Assembly: GCA_047777345.1 (NCBI GenBank)
Contig: JBKEEJ010000014.1
Span: 26,699 to 90,698 of the forward strand
DNA from: Anaerocolumna sp047777345
GTDB taxonomy: Bacteria > Bacillota > Clostridia > Lachnospirales > Lachnospiraceae
Direction: 5' to 3'
DNA: 64,000 bases
The translations under genes and the position numbers were made by a program. How positions within the stretch are numbered: the first letter of the stretch is position 1; each line of letters opens with the position of its first letter. Shown piece after piece: positions 16,496-25,799 of the stretch. The notes under the pieces are model-generated. The model had not been told where the DNA came from and searched no databases. It saw only the letters and a program-made list of their open reading frames with translations.

Positions 16496-17356
16496 TCAGC
16501 TATATTGTTTGGTACGGATATAATCCAATAAAACAAAATTTTTATCTTTGTGAGCTTTAAACAAGGTTCCCACATTTTTTCCTTCCATAATGTCATTGAT
16601 TATGTAGACATCTTTTGCGTTGGCTATAATCATGTCAGCACCGGAATCCGTGGCAATTTTTGCAGCGGAAATTTTAGTGGCCATGCCGCCGGTACCTACT
16701 AAGGAAGAAGAACCTTTCCCCATTTCAAATAATTTGTCATCAATTTCTTCCACATAATCTATAAATCTGGCATCCGGATTCATGTGGGGATCATCTGTGT
16801 ATAATCCGTCTATATCGGATAAAAGAATCAGCAGATCCGCATTTACAAGTGCCGCAACTATGGCAGATAAGGTATCGTTGTCACCAAAATCTCCGTATTC
16901 TAACTCATCTGTCGAAACGGTATCATTTTCGTTTACAATAGGTATGACACCCATATTAAGTAATTCTTCAAACGTATTTCTGGCATTTTTTCTGCTGATG
17001 TCATTTATCATGGTATATTTGGTCATCAGGATTTGTGCCGGTATCTGATTATACTCCGCAAATAATTTTTGATATACCATCATTAGCCTGGCCTGTCCTA
17101 CCGCGGCACATGCTTGCTTTACCGAGGTTTCTTTCGGTTTTTCCTTTAAGCCTACGGTTTCTCTTCCTACCGCTATGGCACCGGAAGATACCAGTATGAC
17201 ATCCTTTCCCCGGTTACGTAAATCCGTTAATACCCGGACTAATTTTTCCATTTTGGTCAGATTCAAACTTCCGGTACTTTCATGGGTAAGAGAAGACGAA
17301 CCGATTTTTACCACAATCCGTCTTTTATCCTTAATGGATTCTCTGTTGACAGACAT
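16496..17356 (-). CDS. proB: Glutamate 5-kinase, short form without PUA domain
   Basis: Phosphorylates glutamate for proline synthesis. The amino-acid-kinase domain is complete: VVKIGSSSLTHESTG near the N-terminus and NENDTVSTDELEYGDFGDND in the middle. The frame opens upstream at 17416, but the ATG at 17356 follows AAAGGAG and gives 286 residues. That leaves no room for the C-terminal PUA domain of the roughly 367-residue E. coli enzyme; short forms are known in Firmicutes. The FAD-protein gene upstream ends 50 bp before it. A proline feedback site would have to lie in the kinase domain. Confidence 0.95.
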   Translation of the reverse strand: MSVNRESIKDKRRIVVKIGSSSLTHESTGSLNLTKMEKLVRVLTDLRNRGKDVILVSSGAIAVGRETVGLKEKPKETSVKQACAAVGQARLMMVYQKLFAEYNQIPAQILMTKYTMINDISRKNARNTFEELLNMGVIPIVNENDTVSTDELEYGDFGDNDTLSAIVAALVNADLLILLSDIDGLYTDDPHMNPDARFIDYVEEIDDKLFEMGKGSSSLVGTGGMATKISAAKIATDSGADMIIANAKDVYIINDIMEGKNVGTLFKAHKDKNFVLLDYIRTKQYS

Positions 17357-17406
17357 ATGCTGCTCCTTTCCTAACAAACAAAAGTGTTCTTCTTTAGCTG
17401 CCCAAA

Positions 17407-19002
17407 TTACGTGCAATAACGACTTGCAATAGCTTCAAATACCTTAATACCATCCATTGCGGCTGACATTATGCCGCCGGCATATCCGGCTCCTTCTCCA
17501 CAGGGGTAAACGCCTGCAATATTGGCTTCAAACTTATCATCCCGCTCAATTCGCAAGGGAGATGATGTTCTGGTTTCCACACCGGAAAGAACCGCCTCTT
17601 CATCCGAATAGCCGGGTATAGTCCGGTCAAATGCCTTTATTCCTTCGATTAAGGACTGAATCACATAATCCGGCAGGCAGTGCCTTAAATCAGACAGGCA
17701 GTAATTTCCTTTTATATTGGGAGTAATATGGCCTATTGTAACACTTTTCCTGTTGGAGCACAAGTCACCAAACAGTTGTACCGGAATCAGTCCCTTACCG
17801 GCTTCATATGCCTTTCTTTCCCATATGCGCTGAAATTCCACTCCGGCTAAAACTTCCGGAATATTTTTATCCTTTGGAAAATCCTTGGGTGTAACAGTAA
17901 CAATTAAGGCACTGTTGGCATTAGCCTCATCTCTGGCATGATTACTCATGCCATTTACCGCAATACCGCCCTGTTCTGAGGATGAATTGACAACAAAGCC
18001 GCCGGGGCACATACAAAAAGAATACACGCTTCTTCCCGTACTTGCGTGATAGGTAAGTTTATAATCTGCAGCCGGAAGTTTCCCTGCGGCTTCTCCAAAC
18101 TGATTCTGATTTATCAGAATCTGAGGATGTTCTATCCTGACTCCTATGGCAAAGGATTTGGGCGATAACTGAAATCCCTTTTTATACAGCAGGTGGAAAG
18201 TATCTCTGGCGCTGTGTCCGATTGCCATTACCAGTATATCACAGGGAAGAAAATCCTTCTTATTTACTTGAATCCCTGTGACTTTTCCATTCTCTATAAA
18301 GATATCCGTAAGGCAAGAGTTAAATTTTACCTCCCCGCCAAGAGAAATAATTTCCTTCCGAATATTTTTTACAACCCCTCTTAATAAGTCCGTTCCTATA
18401 TGAGGCTTGTTTAAATATCGTATTTCCTCCGGTGCGCCGTGTCGGGCAAATATATCCAGTACCAGTTGATTTCTTCCTGACTTATCCTTAACTAAGGTGT
18501 TTAGTTTCCCGTCGGAAAAGGTTCCGGCGCCCCCTTCACCAAACTGAACATTGCTGTTTTCATTCAATTTATTTTCACGCCAGAATTTTTCAACGGATTC
18601 CACCCGTTTGTCAACTTCTTCTCCCCGTTCAAGAATAATGGGAGCATAGCCGTTTCGGGCTAACATAAGGCCGCAGAATAATCCGGCAGGACCGGAGCCT
18701 ATGATTACCGGACGATTTTGAAGTTTTTCCTCACCGACTGGCCGAAACTGGTATTTTGCTCTTTCGCCAAAAGTAATATTGGGGCTCTTGACCCGCTTTA
18801 TTAGCCGTTTTTCTTCGGCTACTTTAACTTCCACGTTATATACGTAAAAGATATTATCTTTTTTTCTTGCGTCAATAGACTTTTTTGTAATGGTATATTC
18901 CAGAATATCTTTCTCAGAGATTCTTAATTGCTTTGCGATTAATTTTTTTAAATCATCCTGATTTCGGTCAATATTTAGTTTTAATTGTGTTATCTGTATC
19001 AT
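17407..19002 (-). CDS. FAD-dependent oxidoreductase (COG2509 type)
   Basis: A predicted flavoprotein of 531 residues with an N-terminal helper domain (about 1-90), an FAD-binding motif VIIGSGPAGLFCGLMLAR (about 99-116), a GEGGAGTFSDGKL segment typical of the COG2509 group, and a C-terminal GYAGGIMSAAMDG motif. The reaction is not known for this family. The frame opens at 19014, but the ATG at 19002 has GAGGAA at good spacing and gives the usual MIQ-type N-terminus. With that start it begins 2 bp after the stop of the upstream FAD gene, so the two form a pair. Confidence 0.85.
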   Translation of the reverse strand: MIQITQLKLNIDRNQDDLKKLIAKQLRISEKDILEYTITKKSIDARKKDNIFYVYNVEVKVAEEKRLIKRVKSPNITFGERAKYQFRPVGEEKLQNRPVIIGSGPAGLFCGLMLARNGYAPIILERGEEVDKRVESVEKFWRENKLNENSNVQFGEGGAGTFSDGKLNTLVKDKSGRNQLVLDIFARHGAPEEIRYLNKPHIGTDLLRGVVKNIRKEIISLGGEVKFNSCLTDIFIENGKVTGIQVNKKDFLPCDILVMAIGHSARDTFHLLYKKGFQLSPKSFAIGVRIEHPQILINQNQFGEAAGKLPAADYKLTYHASTGRSVYSFCMCPGGFVVNSSSEQGGIAVNGMSNHARDEANANSALIVTVTPKDFPKDKNIPEVLAGVEFQRIWERKAYEAGKGLIPVQLFGDLCSNRKSVTIGHITPNIKGNYCLSDLRHCLPDYVIQSLIEGIKAFDRTIPGYSDEEAVLSGVETRTSSPLRIERDDKFEANIAGVYPCGEGAGYAGGIMSAAMDGIKVFEAIASRYCT

Positions 19003-19003
19003 G

Positions 19004-20236
19004 TTATTCCTCATTCCTGCCTGGTTTACAATTCATACCGGCCACCGCTCCGGAAGACCAGGCCCACTGCAGGTTATATCCTCCACAGGTACCGTCAACG
19101 TCAATAATTTCGCCTGCAAAATAAAGTCCCTTTACTAATTTTGATTCCATGGTATTGGGATTAATTTGGGCCGTGTCCACGCCGCCTGCCGTTACCTGAG
19201 CCTGATCAAAAGGATTGGTCTGTATAATATTTACCTTCCATTCTTTTAGCTGCAGTGCCAAGTCTTTTATATTATTTTTTCCGATTGCGGAACATGTAGA
19301 AAGAGGCTCTAATCCAGCCTCTTTTATTGCCACATAAGCCAGTTTATTATTAATTAGACCAATCAGGGCTTCTTCTATGGTCCTTTGGGGATTTCGTTTT
19401 ATTCTGTCTCTTAACAATTGGATTACTTCCTCCCTGCTTAAAGCCGGCAAAAAGTCAATAAGGAGATGAACTTTTTTCTTTTGGTCCAATGCTTTGGAAG
19501 CAAACCGGCTAAGCTGCATAACAGGTATACCGGAAACCCCATATGCCGCCAACAGTAATTCGCCCTGTTCTTTAGTTGTAAACATATTGTTAATATATAA
19601 CTGAACGGATGCCTGAGTCCGTACCCCCGCCAGGGTCTTAAAATACCTGGCATCCGATTTTAACTGTACCAGGGCCGGCAAGGGTTTTATAATCCGGTGC
19701 CCTAAGCTTTTTGCCAGCTTAAATCCGCTTCCATCCGATCCCAAATTAGGGGAGGCACATCCCCCTGCGGCCAAAATAACCTGATCGGCAGTAAAGGTAC
19801 CCTTGTTTGTTTCTATCCGAAACCGGCCCTTTTCTTTGCCTATACTTTCCACATGTACATCACATAATATTTTTACCTGGAGGGATTCCAGTTCCAGCCG
19901 CAATACTTCAACAACAGAAGCAGCCTGTTCCGAATTAGGATAAAGGTATCCGTTTTTTTCTTTCGGATAAATTCCCAGATCTTTAAAAAATTCAATGGTT
20001 TTCTTTACATCAAAAAAGGATAAAACCTTCATGGCAAAGGAACTGTCGTTGCCTCTGTAGCAATCCGGTGATTGATAAAGATTGGTAAAATTGCATTTTC
20101 CATTGCCAGTGGCTAAAATTTTTTTCCCGATTTTATCCTTGTGTTCTAATATTGTAACTTTATTATTCTGTCTGGCTGCAAATATGGCTGCCACCAGCCC
20201 GGAAGCACCGCCTCCGATAACAACTACCCGGCCCAT
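19004..20236 (-). CDS. HI0933/YhiN-family FAD-binding protein
   Basis: A 410-residue flavoprotein of the HI0933 (YhiN/BaiN-like) family. The dinucleotide motif VVVIGGGASGLVAAIFAARQ is at 4-23, GNGKCNFTNL follows near 45, and the C-terminal GLYFAGEIIDVDGTCGGYN motif binds the FAD. Roles proposed for relatives range from aminoacetone oxidation to bile-acid intermediate reduction; none can be assigned here. It is the first of two neighbouring FAD genes. The ATG follows GGAGGACTCC. Confidence 0.85.
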   Translation of the reverse strand: MGRVVVIGGGASGLVAAIFAARQNNKVTILEHKDKIGKKILATGNGKCNFTNLYQSPDCYRGNDSSFAMKVLSFFDVKKTIEFFKDLGIYPKEKNGYLYPNSEQAASVVEVLRLELESLQVKILCDVHVESIGKEKGRFRIETNKGTFTADQVILAAGGCASPNLGSDGSGFKLAKSLGHRIIKPLPALVQLKSDARYFKTLAGVRTQASVQLYINNMFTTKEQGELLLAAYGVSGIPVMQLSRFASKALDQKKKVHLLIDFLPALSREEVIQLLRDRIKRNPQRTIEEALIGLINNKLAYVAIKEAGLEPLSTCSAIGKNNIKDLALQLKEWKVNIIQTNPFDQAQVTAGGVDTAQINPNTMESKLVKGLYFAGEIIDVDGTCGGYNLQWAWSSGAVAGMNCKPGRNEE

Positions 20237-20466
20237 AAAAAGGAGTCCTCCACATATTATTATAATAAATTATAAATGTTAAATCAAAACCATCAGTATT
20301 TAAAGTTAATCAGTAATATTGATTGTCTGTGGTTGATACGTAATAAAAATACAATACTTCCTGTCATATTTCAATCATTATTTTTTAATCTCCTTAATCT
20401 GAAGCTTCATCTTCCTAAATCTGACAGCCAAAATCAGTATAAGGTCCTGATTTTTCAAAATATATT

Positions 20467-21738
20467 TTATCCCCGGATGATTTGACAGGTTTTATCTATG
20501 TCTTTCCTGGTATGGGCTACGGATACAAACATCGCCTCAAACTGGGAAGGAGCAATATAGATTCCCTGTTCTAACATTTCGCCAAAAAAAAGGGCATATT
20601 TATTTCCATCGGATGTAATCGCCGAATCATAATTATTTACTTTCGTATCGGTAAAAAAGGCGCAAAGCAGGGACCCTATCTGATTTACCCAAATTTTTTC
20701 GCCTCTTTTCCTTGCCCGGTCTTTAAAAGCTTTGGCCAGTAATGCTGCCTTGCTCTCTAAATCTATATAGTACTCTGTATGGTTTTTTAATATTTCCAGG
20801 GTTTTAATTCCTGCAGCCGTAGCAACAGGATTGCCGGATAAGGTTCCGGCCTGATATACCGGTCCTGCGGGAGAAACCATTCGCATAATTTCTCTTCTTC
20901 CTCCGTATGCTCCCATAGGAAGGCCACCACCCACTATTTTCCCTAAGGCAGTAAGATCCGGTTTTATATTGTAGTAACCCTGGGCTCCGCCAAGTCCTAA
21001 TCGGAATCCTGTAATCACTTCGTCAAAGATAAGCAGGGCACCTTCCTTTTCGGTTATATTTCTTAAAAAAGGTAAAAAACCATTTTCCGGAAGTACCACA
21101 CCCATATTGGCTGCCACCGGTTCTACCAGCACGGCGGCAATTTCTCCCCTGAACTGCCAAAACAGCTTCTCCACAGACTCTTTATCATTATAGTCAGCCA
21201 ACAAAGTCTGGTCAGTATAAGATTTTGGCACTCCGGCACTGTCCGGTACAGACTTTGTAAGAGCACCGGACCCGGCCTTTACCAGTAAACCGTCGGAATG
21301 TCCGTGATAGCAGCCGCGAAATTTAATAATCTTATCTCTTCCGGTAAATCCTCTGGCCGTACGAATGGCACTCATTACCGCTTCTGTTCCGGAATTGACT
21401 AACCTTGTCATTTCCATGGAAGGCATCAGTTCGGAAATAAGTTCCGCTAAAATAATTTCCTTTTTCGTAGGAGCCCCGAAAGTAAGACCATCATTTGCTG
21501 CCTTTTTTACTTCTTCTATTACTTCCTCATTTCCATGTCCCAAAATGGCGGGGCCCCAGGAGCCAACGTAGTCGATATATTCATTTCTGTCTGCGTCATA
21601 TATTTTACTGCCTTTGGCCTTTTCAATAAATAAAGGAATTCTTCCCACAGCTCCAAAGGCCCGAACCGGACTGTTTACTCCTCCAGGCATAAGTTTAACT
21701 GCCCTTTGGTATAACTTTTCAGACACCCTGGTATTCAT
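20467..21738 (-). CDS. hemL: Glutamate-1-semialdehyde 2,1-aminomutase
   Basis: A PLP enzyme that makes 5-aminolevulinate from glutamate 1-semialdehyde in the C5 pathway. 423 residues. Seen are the N-terminal MPGGVNSPVRAF (17-28), FDEVITGFR (238-246) and the PLP lysine in ALGKIVGGGLPMG (Lys267). Its ATG overlaps the hemB stop (ATGA), with AAGGAGATGG inside the end of hemB, so it is translationally coupled. It is the last gene of the tetrapyrrole operon. Confidence 0.97.
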   Translation of the reverse strand: MNTRVSEKLYQRAVKLMPGGVNSPVRAFGAVGRIPLFIEKAKGSKIYDADRNEYIDYVGSWGPAILGHGNEEVIEEVKKAANDGLTFGAPTKKEIILAELISELMPSMEMTRLVNSGTEAVMSAIRTARGFTGRDKIIKFRGCYHGHSDGLLVKAGSGALTKSVPDSAGVPKSYTDQTLLADYNDKESVEKLFWQFRGEIAAVLVEPVAANMGVVLPENGFLPFLRNITEKEGALLIFDEVITGFRLGLGGAQGYYNIKPDLTALGKIVGGGLPMGAYGGRREIMRMVSPAGPVYQAGTLSGNPVATAAGIKTLEILKNHTEYYIDLESKAALLAKAFKDRARKRGEKIWVNQIGSLLCAFFTDTKVNNYDSAITSDGNKYALFFGEMLEQGIYIAPSQFEAMFVSVAHTRKDIDKTCQIIRG

Positions 21739-22706
21739 AATCCCATCTCCTTAATCCAGTCAGCCGCATCCAGGGCATGATAAGTTATTATCATTTTGGC
21801 GCCGGCCCGTTTTATGGCCGTCAGGTTTTCCATAACAATTTTTTTCTCGTCAATCCAGCCTTTTTCTGCCGCTGCCTTTACCAAAGCATATTCGCCGCTT
21901 ACATTATAGGCAGCAATGGGATAATCTGTTTTAAGGGAGGCCATTTTTATCACATCCAGATAGGCAAGTGCCGGCTTTACCATAACAATATCGGCTCCTT
22001 CCTCAATATCATCCAGAATTTCCAATATAGCTTCCTTACCATTGCCATAATCCATCTGATAAGTTTTGCGGTCTCCAAACCCGGGAGCCGAACGGGCTGC
22101 TTCCCGAAAAGGGGCATAATAGCCGGAAGCATATTTGGCACTGTAGGCCATAACGGGAGTATATAAGAATCCGTTTTTATCAAGGGCAGTGCGGATTGCC
22201 TTTATATGGCCGTCCATCATGTCCGAAGGGGCTACCATATCAGCACCTGCCCTGGCACAGGTTACCGCTGCTTCTGCTAACAGGGGCAGGGTTTCATCAT
22301 TTAAAATCAGCCCGTCTTTTACCAGTCCGCAGTGGCCGTGAGAAGTATATTCGCACAGGCAAATGTCAGCAATTATAAAAAGTTTGGGATACCGCCCCTT
22401 AATAAACCGGATGGCTTTCTGAACGATACCATCCCGGTTATAGGCTTCACTGCCGGTTTCGTCCTTATGACCTGGTATGCCAAACAGCATAATGCCCTTT
22501 ATGCCCTTATCCGTCACCCGGTCTAATTCTTCCTCTAAATAGTCCAGGGAATACTGATAAATACCTGGCATGGATTCCACCGGATTTTTTATATGTTCGC
22601 TTTCTGTTACAAACACAGGATAAATAAGATCTGAAATCTGAACATTTGTTTCCCGGACCAGTGTTCGGATTGTTTCATTCATTCGCAATCGTCTTCTTCT
22701 GTTCAC
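21735..22706 (-). CDS. hemB: Porphobilinogen synthase (5-aminolevulinate dehydratase)
   Basis: Condenses two 5-aminolevulinates to porphobilinogen. 323 residues with the two Schiff-base lysines (MAYSAKYAS, Lys191, and MVKPA, Lys244). The zinc-type cysteines CLCEYTSHGHC lie at 116-126, marking it as a zinc-dependent form rather than a magnesium-only one. The start is GTG at 22706, 7 nt after AAGGAGG. It lies between cobA/hemD and hemL in the operon. Confidence 0.97.
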   Translation of the reverse strand: MNRRRRLRMNETIRTLVRETNVQISDLIYPVFVTESEHIKNPVESMPGIYQYSLDYLEEELDRVTDKGIKGIMLFGIPGHKDETGSEAYNRDGIVQKAIRFIKGRYPKLFIIADICLCEYTSHGHCGLVKDGLILNDETLPLLAEAAVTCARAGADMVAPSDMMDGHIKAIRTALDKNGFLYTPVMAYSAKYASGYYAPFREAARSAPGFGDRKTYQMDYGNGKEAILEILDDIEEGADIVMVKPALAYLDVIKMASLKTDYPIAAYNVSGEYALVKAAAEKGWIDEKKIVMENLTAIKRAGAKMIITYHALDAADWIKEMGL

Positions 22707-22738
22707 ACTATTACCTCCTTAAACCGGCTTTGATTCTT

Positions 22739-24250
22739 TTACTCTTCTAAAGCCTCATTTTTTAAAATAGCCTCAAGAATACCGTCTGTCGTAGATTCTT
22801 TTGCTATGAGAAAGTTCTTTATACCATACTGCATTAATCGTTCCGCCGTAACCTTGCCGATACATACCATTTTGGTATTTTTTATTTTGTCATAAATTCC
22901 TGCGTCCAGATTTTTAAAAATCGAATCCACCCCGGAAGGGCTTGCAAAAGTAACATAATCGTAATCCGGCAGGTCATTTTTCACTCTTATGTATTTTTCT
23001 TCGTTAATTTCAAGAGAATACATTTTTAAATCCGTAAATGATACATAATGTTCCTTTAAAATCCCGGTAAGTTCCTTGGAACCGTCAAAAGCCCTTATAA
23101 TCAGTACCCTGTCATTTTCTTTCAGGATTTTTACAAGACCTTTTGCCAGGGAAACCGTAGTGAATTCATCCGGCATATAATCCGGAAGGAATCCCTGTTT
23201 CCACAGGGCTTCCTTGGTGCCAGGTCCAACCACGGCAAAGGAAAGGTGAGACAATTTTCTATAATCTGTTTTATAAACCTTTAAATATTGAAAGAAAAGC
23301 TCCACTCCGTTAGCGCTGGTAAATACCAGCCAGGTGTATGATTGTAACCTTAAAATTGTTTTTTGTATTTCTGTCTTATCCTCCGGTTCCTTTACAGTTA
23401 ACAGGCTTAAGTCGAAAACACAAGCCCCCAGTTCTTTTAATTTACCAATCAGCCTTGCCGTTAGCTTCCGTGTTCCGGTAACCCCGATTTTTTTACCGTA
23501 TAGTTTTCCATAAGTTGCTTTAAGATTCAGTTTTACAACGTCACCGATTATAACAACTGCCGGTGCGGTTATGTTTTGGGAAAATGCCTTATCCGGAATA
23601 TCTTTTAGCCTGCCCTTTACCACTCTTTGCTTATTTGTGCTACCATTGGATACAATTGCCGCCGGTGTGTTGCCGTCTTTTCCATGTCGGATTAACTCAT
23701 AAACAATTTCAGAAAGATTTCCCATCCCCATTAAGAAAATTAAGGTTCCGTCTAATTTTGCTAATGTTTCATAGTTCTTGGTAAGTTTATTTTTATAGTC
23801 TTTCGTATGTCCCGTAATAACGTGGAAACTTTGACTGATTCCCCGGTGAGTCACCGGAATTCCGGCACAGACACCTGCGGCAATGGCGGAAGAGATTCCC
23901 GGTATGACTTCATAGGGTATTCCGGCTTTTTGCAATGCCAGTACTTCTTCTCCTCCCCGTCCAAAGACGAAAGGATCCCCGCCTTTTAATCGGACAACTC
24001 TTTTTCCTTCCAGCGCTTTTCGGATTATAATCTGATTGATTTCATCCTGGCTTAAACAAACGCCTCCCACATCTTTTCCGACATAAATTTTCTCGCAGAA
24101 AAAAGGTGTCAGATCCAACAATTTTTCCGATGCCAGTCTGTCATAAATTACAACCTCACATTTCTTTAGCCTGTCTGCTCCTTTTAGGGTAATCAGTTCC
24201 TCATCTCCTGGTCCGGCACCGACCAAAGAAACCATTCCGATCTTATTCAT
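22739..24250 (-). CDS. cobA-hemD: Fused uroporphyrinogen-III C-methyltransferase / uroporphyrinogen-III synthase
   Basis: A two-domain enzyme of 503 residues. Residues about 1-245 are the SAM-dependent methyltransferase (CobA/SUMT): GAGPGDEELITLKG at the N-terminus, then RLKGGDPFVFGRGGEE and YEVIPGISSA. Residues about 250-503 are HemD, which closes hydroxymethylbilane to uroporphyrinogen III; this half is weakly conserved, as usual, but has GVTGTRK and TFASPSGVD. The fusion channels the ring directly to precorrin-2 for siroheme and corrinoids. The ATG at 24250 is preferred to a GTG at 24256 because AGGGG lies 5 nt before it. It overlaps hemC by 8 bp. Confidence 0.95.
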   Translation of the reverse strand: MNKIGMVSLVGAGPGDEELITLKGADRLKKCEVVIYDRLASEKLLDLTPFFCEKIYVGKDVGGVCLSQDEINQIIIRKALEGKRVVRLKGGDPFVFGRGGEEVLALQKAGIPYEVIPGISSAIAAGVCAGIPVTHRGISQSFHVITGHTKDYKNKLTKNYETLAKLDGTLIFLMGMGNLSEIVYELIRHGKDGNTPAAIVSNGSTNKQRVVKGRLKDIPDKAFSQNITAPAVVIIGDVVKLNLKATYGKLYGKKIGVTGTRKLTARLIGKLKELGACVFDLSLLTVKEPEDKTEIQKTILRLQSYTWLVFTSANGVELFFQYLKVYKTDYRKLSHLSFAVVGPGTKEALWKQGFLPDYMPDEFTTVSLAKGLVKILKENDRVLIIRAFDGSKELTGILKEHYVSFTDLKMYSLEINEEKYIRVKNDLPDYDYVTFASPSGVDSIFKNLDAGIYDKIKNTKMVCIGKVTAERLMQYGIKNFLIAKESTTDGILEAILKNEALEE

Positions 24251-25127
24251 ATTCACCCCTTATCTTTCTGACAAAATCCTGTGCCAGCAAAAAACGATCT
24301 TTGATTGCGGCACTTTCCTTTTTTCTCATCATTTTGTTCTTATATGGGTAAGCAATACTTAATGTAATCCTGTCGTTATGGATACTGGCATAAACCCCTA
24401 TGGGGGTATTACAGCCAGCGTTAAGAAGTTTTAACACTTCTCTTTCCGTCTCAAGGCAATACATGGATTGGATATGATGAAAAGGACTTAACAAACGGCT
24501 GAGAAACTCTTCCTTTCTTCCCTCCACCGCAATAATTCCCTGACCGGCGGCAGGTATAAACATATCCTCATTTAAAAATTCAAACCGGAATTCTTCCCTT
24601 TCCAAAAGATTCAGCCTTTTAAGGCCGGCTGCCGCAAGGATTATGGCATCGTATTCTTTATTTTTTAATTTCAATAACCTGGTTTCCACATTTCCTCTAA
24701 GGCTCTTCGTCTGAACATTATAAAGCTCTTTTATCTGAAGGCTGCGCCTTAAACTGCTGGTTCCCACAATGCCGCCTTCCTTAAGCGGAAAACCTTTTTT
24801 CGTTACCAGCACATCCCTTATGTCTTCTCTCTGGGAAACTGCCAGAATATTTAATCCATCCGGAAGGGTTACCGGCATGTCCTTGGCACTGTGTACGGCC
24901 AAATCAATTTTCCCGGATAACAGGGCATCTTCAAACTCAGATATAAAAGCCCCTTTCCCTCCAAAATCATCCAAGGCCTTGTTAAGTATTTTATCCCCGG
25001 CTGTTGTCATGGGAACCAACTGAATATCAATGTCACTATGTACCTGCTTTATGGTCTTTATTACCAAATCTGTCTGGACCAAAGCCAACTTACTTTTCCT
25101 TGTGCCGATTCTTACAGTTTTCTTCAC
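24243..25127 (-). CDS. hemC: Hydroxymethylbilane synthase (porphobilinogen deaminase)
   Basis: Joins four porphobilinogens into hydroxymethylbilane. The roughly 294-residue protein has the N-terminal RIGTRKSKLALVQT, HSAKDMP (about 80-86), and the dipyrromethane cofactor cysteine in LLNAGCNTPIG (about 239). Tandem GTG codons at 25130 and 25127 are both possible starts; the second has better spacing to GGGGAGG. The 5' end overlaps the precorrin-2 dehydrogenase gene by 38 bp, so translation is probably coupled. Confidence 0.96.
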   Translation of the reverse strand: MKKTVRIGTRKSKLALVQTDLVIKTIKQVHSDIDIQLVPMTTAGDKILNKALDDFGGKGAFISEFEDALLSGKIDLAVHSAKDMPVTLPDGLNILAVSQREDIRDVLVTKKGFPLKEGGIVGTSSLRRSLQIKELYNVQTKSLRGNVETRLLKLKNKEYDAIILAAAGLKRLNLLEREEFRFEFLNEDMFIPAAGQGIIAVEGRKEEFLSRLLSPFHHIQSMYCLETEREVLKLLNAGCNTPIGVYASIHNDRITLSIAYPYKNKMMRKKESAAIKDRFLLAQDFVRKIRGEYE

Positions 25128-25779
25128 CACTACCTCCCCTGTCTTGTGCTTTGTTTAACTTTGCTTCTTTCATTATTTTTTCTAAGTCTCTTGTTTTTAA
25201 CTTACCCTTGTTTAAATAACCTGATTCTGCCAACTCAAAAAGCACTTTTTTTCTGATATCTTCTTCCGTAACCGACGCCTTAACTTTTTCTCTTATATTT
25301 CCCAGGTATGCAACCAGGTCTGGTAAAAAATCCGGTATAATTTTCTCGATGCTGTTTTTAAGTTTCCCGGATATAACAGGACTTTTCCCCGATGTGGTTA
25401 CGCCTATGGTGATATCTCCTTTTTTTATATAAGCGGGAAAAATAAAACTACATTCTTCTTTCCGATCGACTACGTTTACCGGTATTTTTTTCTTCCTGCA
25501 GTCCTCTGCGATTTTTTTGTTTAAAATAAAATCATCTGTGGCCGCTATGACTAAAAAAGCTTCTTTAATATCGGAAAGTTCATATTTTTTCAGTCTGTAT
25601 ATTAATTTATCTTCTGTCTTTGCCAGATCCGAAATATCATCGCAAAATTTAGGAGCTACCGCGGTAACTTTTGCTTCGAATTCCAGCAAAGCTTTTATTT
25701 TACGGTATGCTACCATTCCCCCTCCAATGACAACACAGGATTCGTTTTTTAAATCCATAAACAAAGGAAAATATGCCAC
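25090..25779 (-). CDS. sirC: Precorrin-2 dehydrogenase (siroheme synthase, N-terminal type)
   Basis: A stand-alone protein of 229 residues matching the NAD-binding part of CysG/Met8. The motif CVVIGGGMVAYRKIKALL near the N-terminus binds NAD(+), and GVTTSGKSPVISGKLK is the family signature of the middle domain. It oxidises precorrin-2 to sirohydrochlorin; whether it also chelates iron cannot be judged. The GTG at 25779 is preferred, because the upstream GTG at 25788 falls within the ribosome site and the shorter product starts with the usual AYFPLF. It follows hemA after 20 bp. Confidence 0.9.
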   Translation of the reverse strand: MAYFPLFMDLKNESCVVIGGGMVAYRKIKALLEFEAKVTAVAPKFCDDISDLAKTEDKLIYRLKKYELSDIKEAFLVIAATDDFILNKKIAEDCRKKKIPVNVVDRKEECSFIFPAYIKKGDITIGVTTSGKSPVISGKLKNSIEKIIPDFLPDLVAYLGNIREKVKASVTEEDIRKKVLFELAESGYLNKGKLKTRDLEKIMKEAKLNKAQDRGGSGEENCKNRHKEK

Positions 25780-25799
25780 GGTAACCACTCCCTGCCAAC

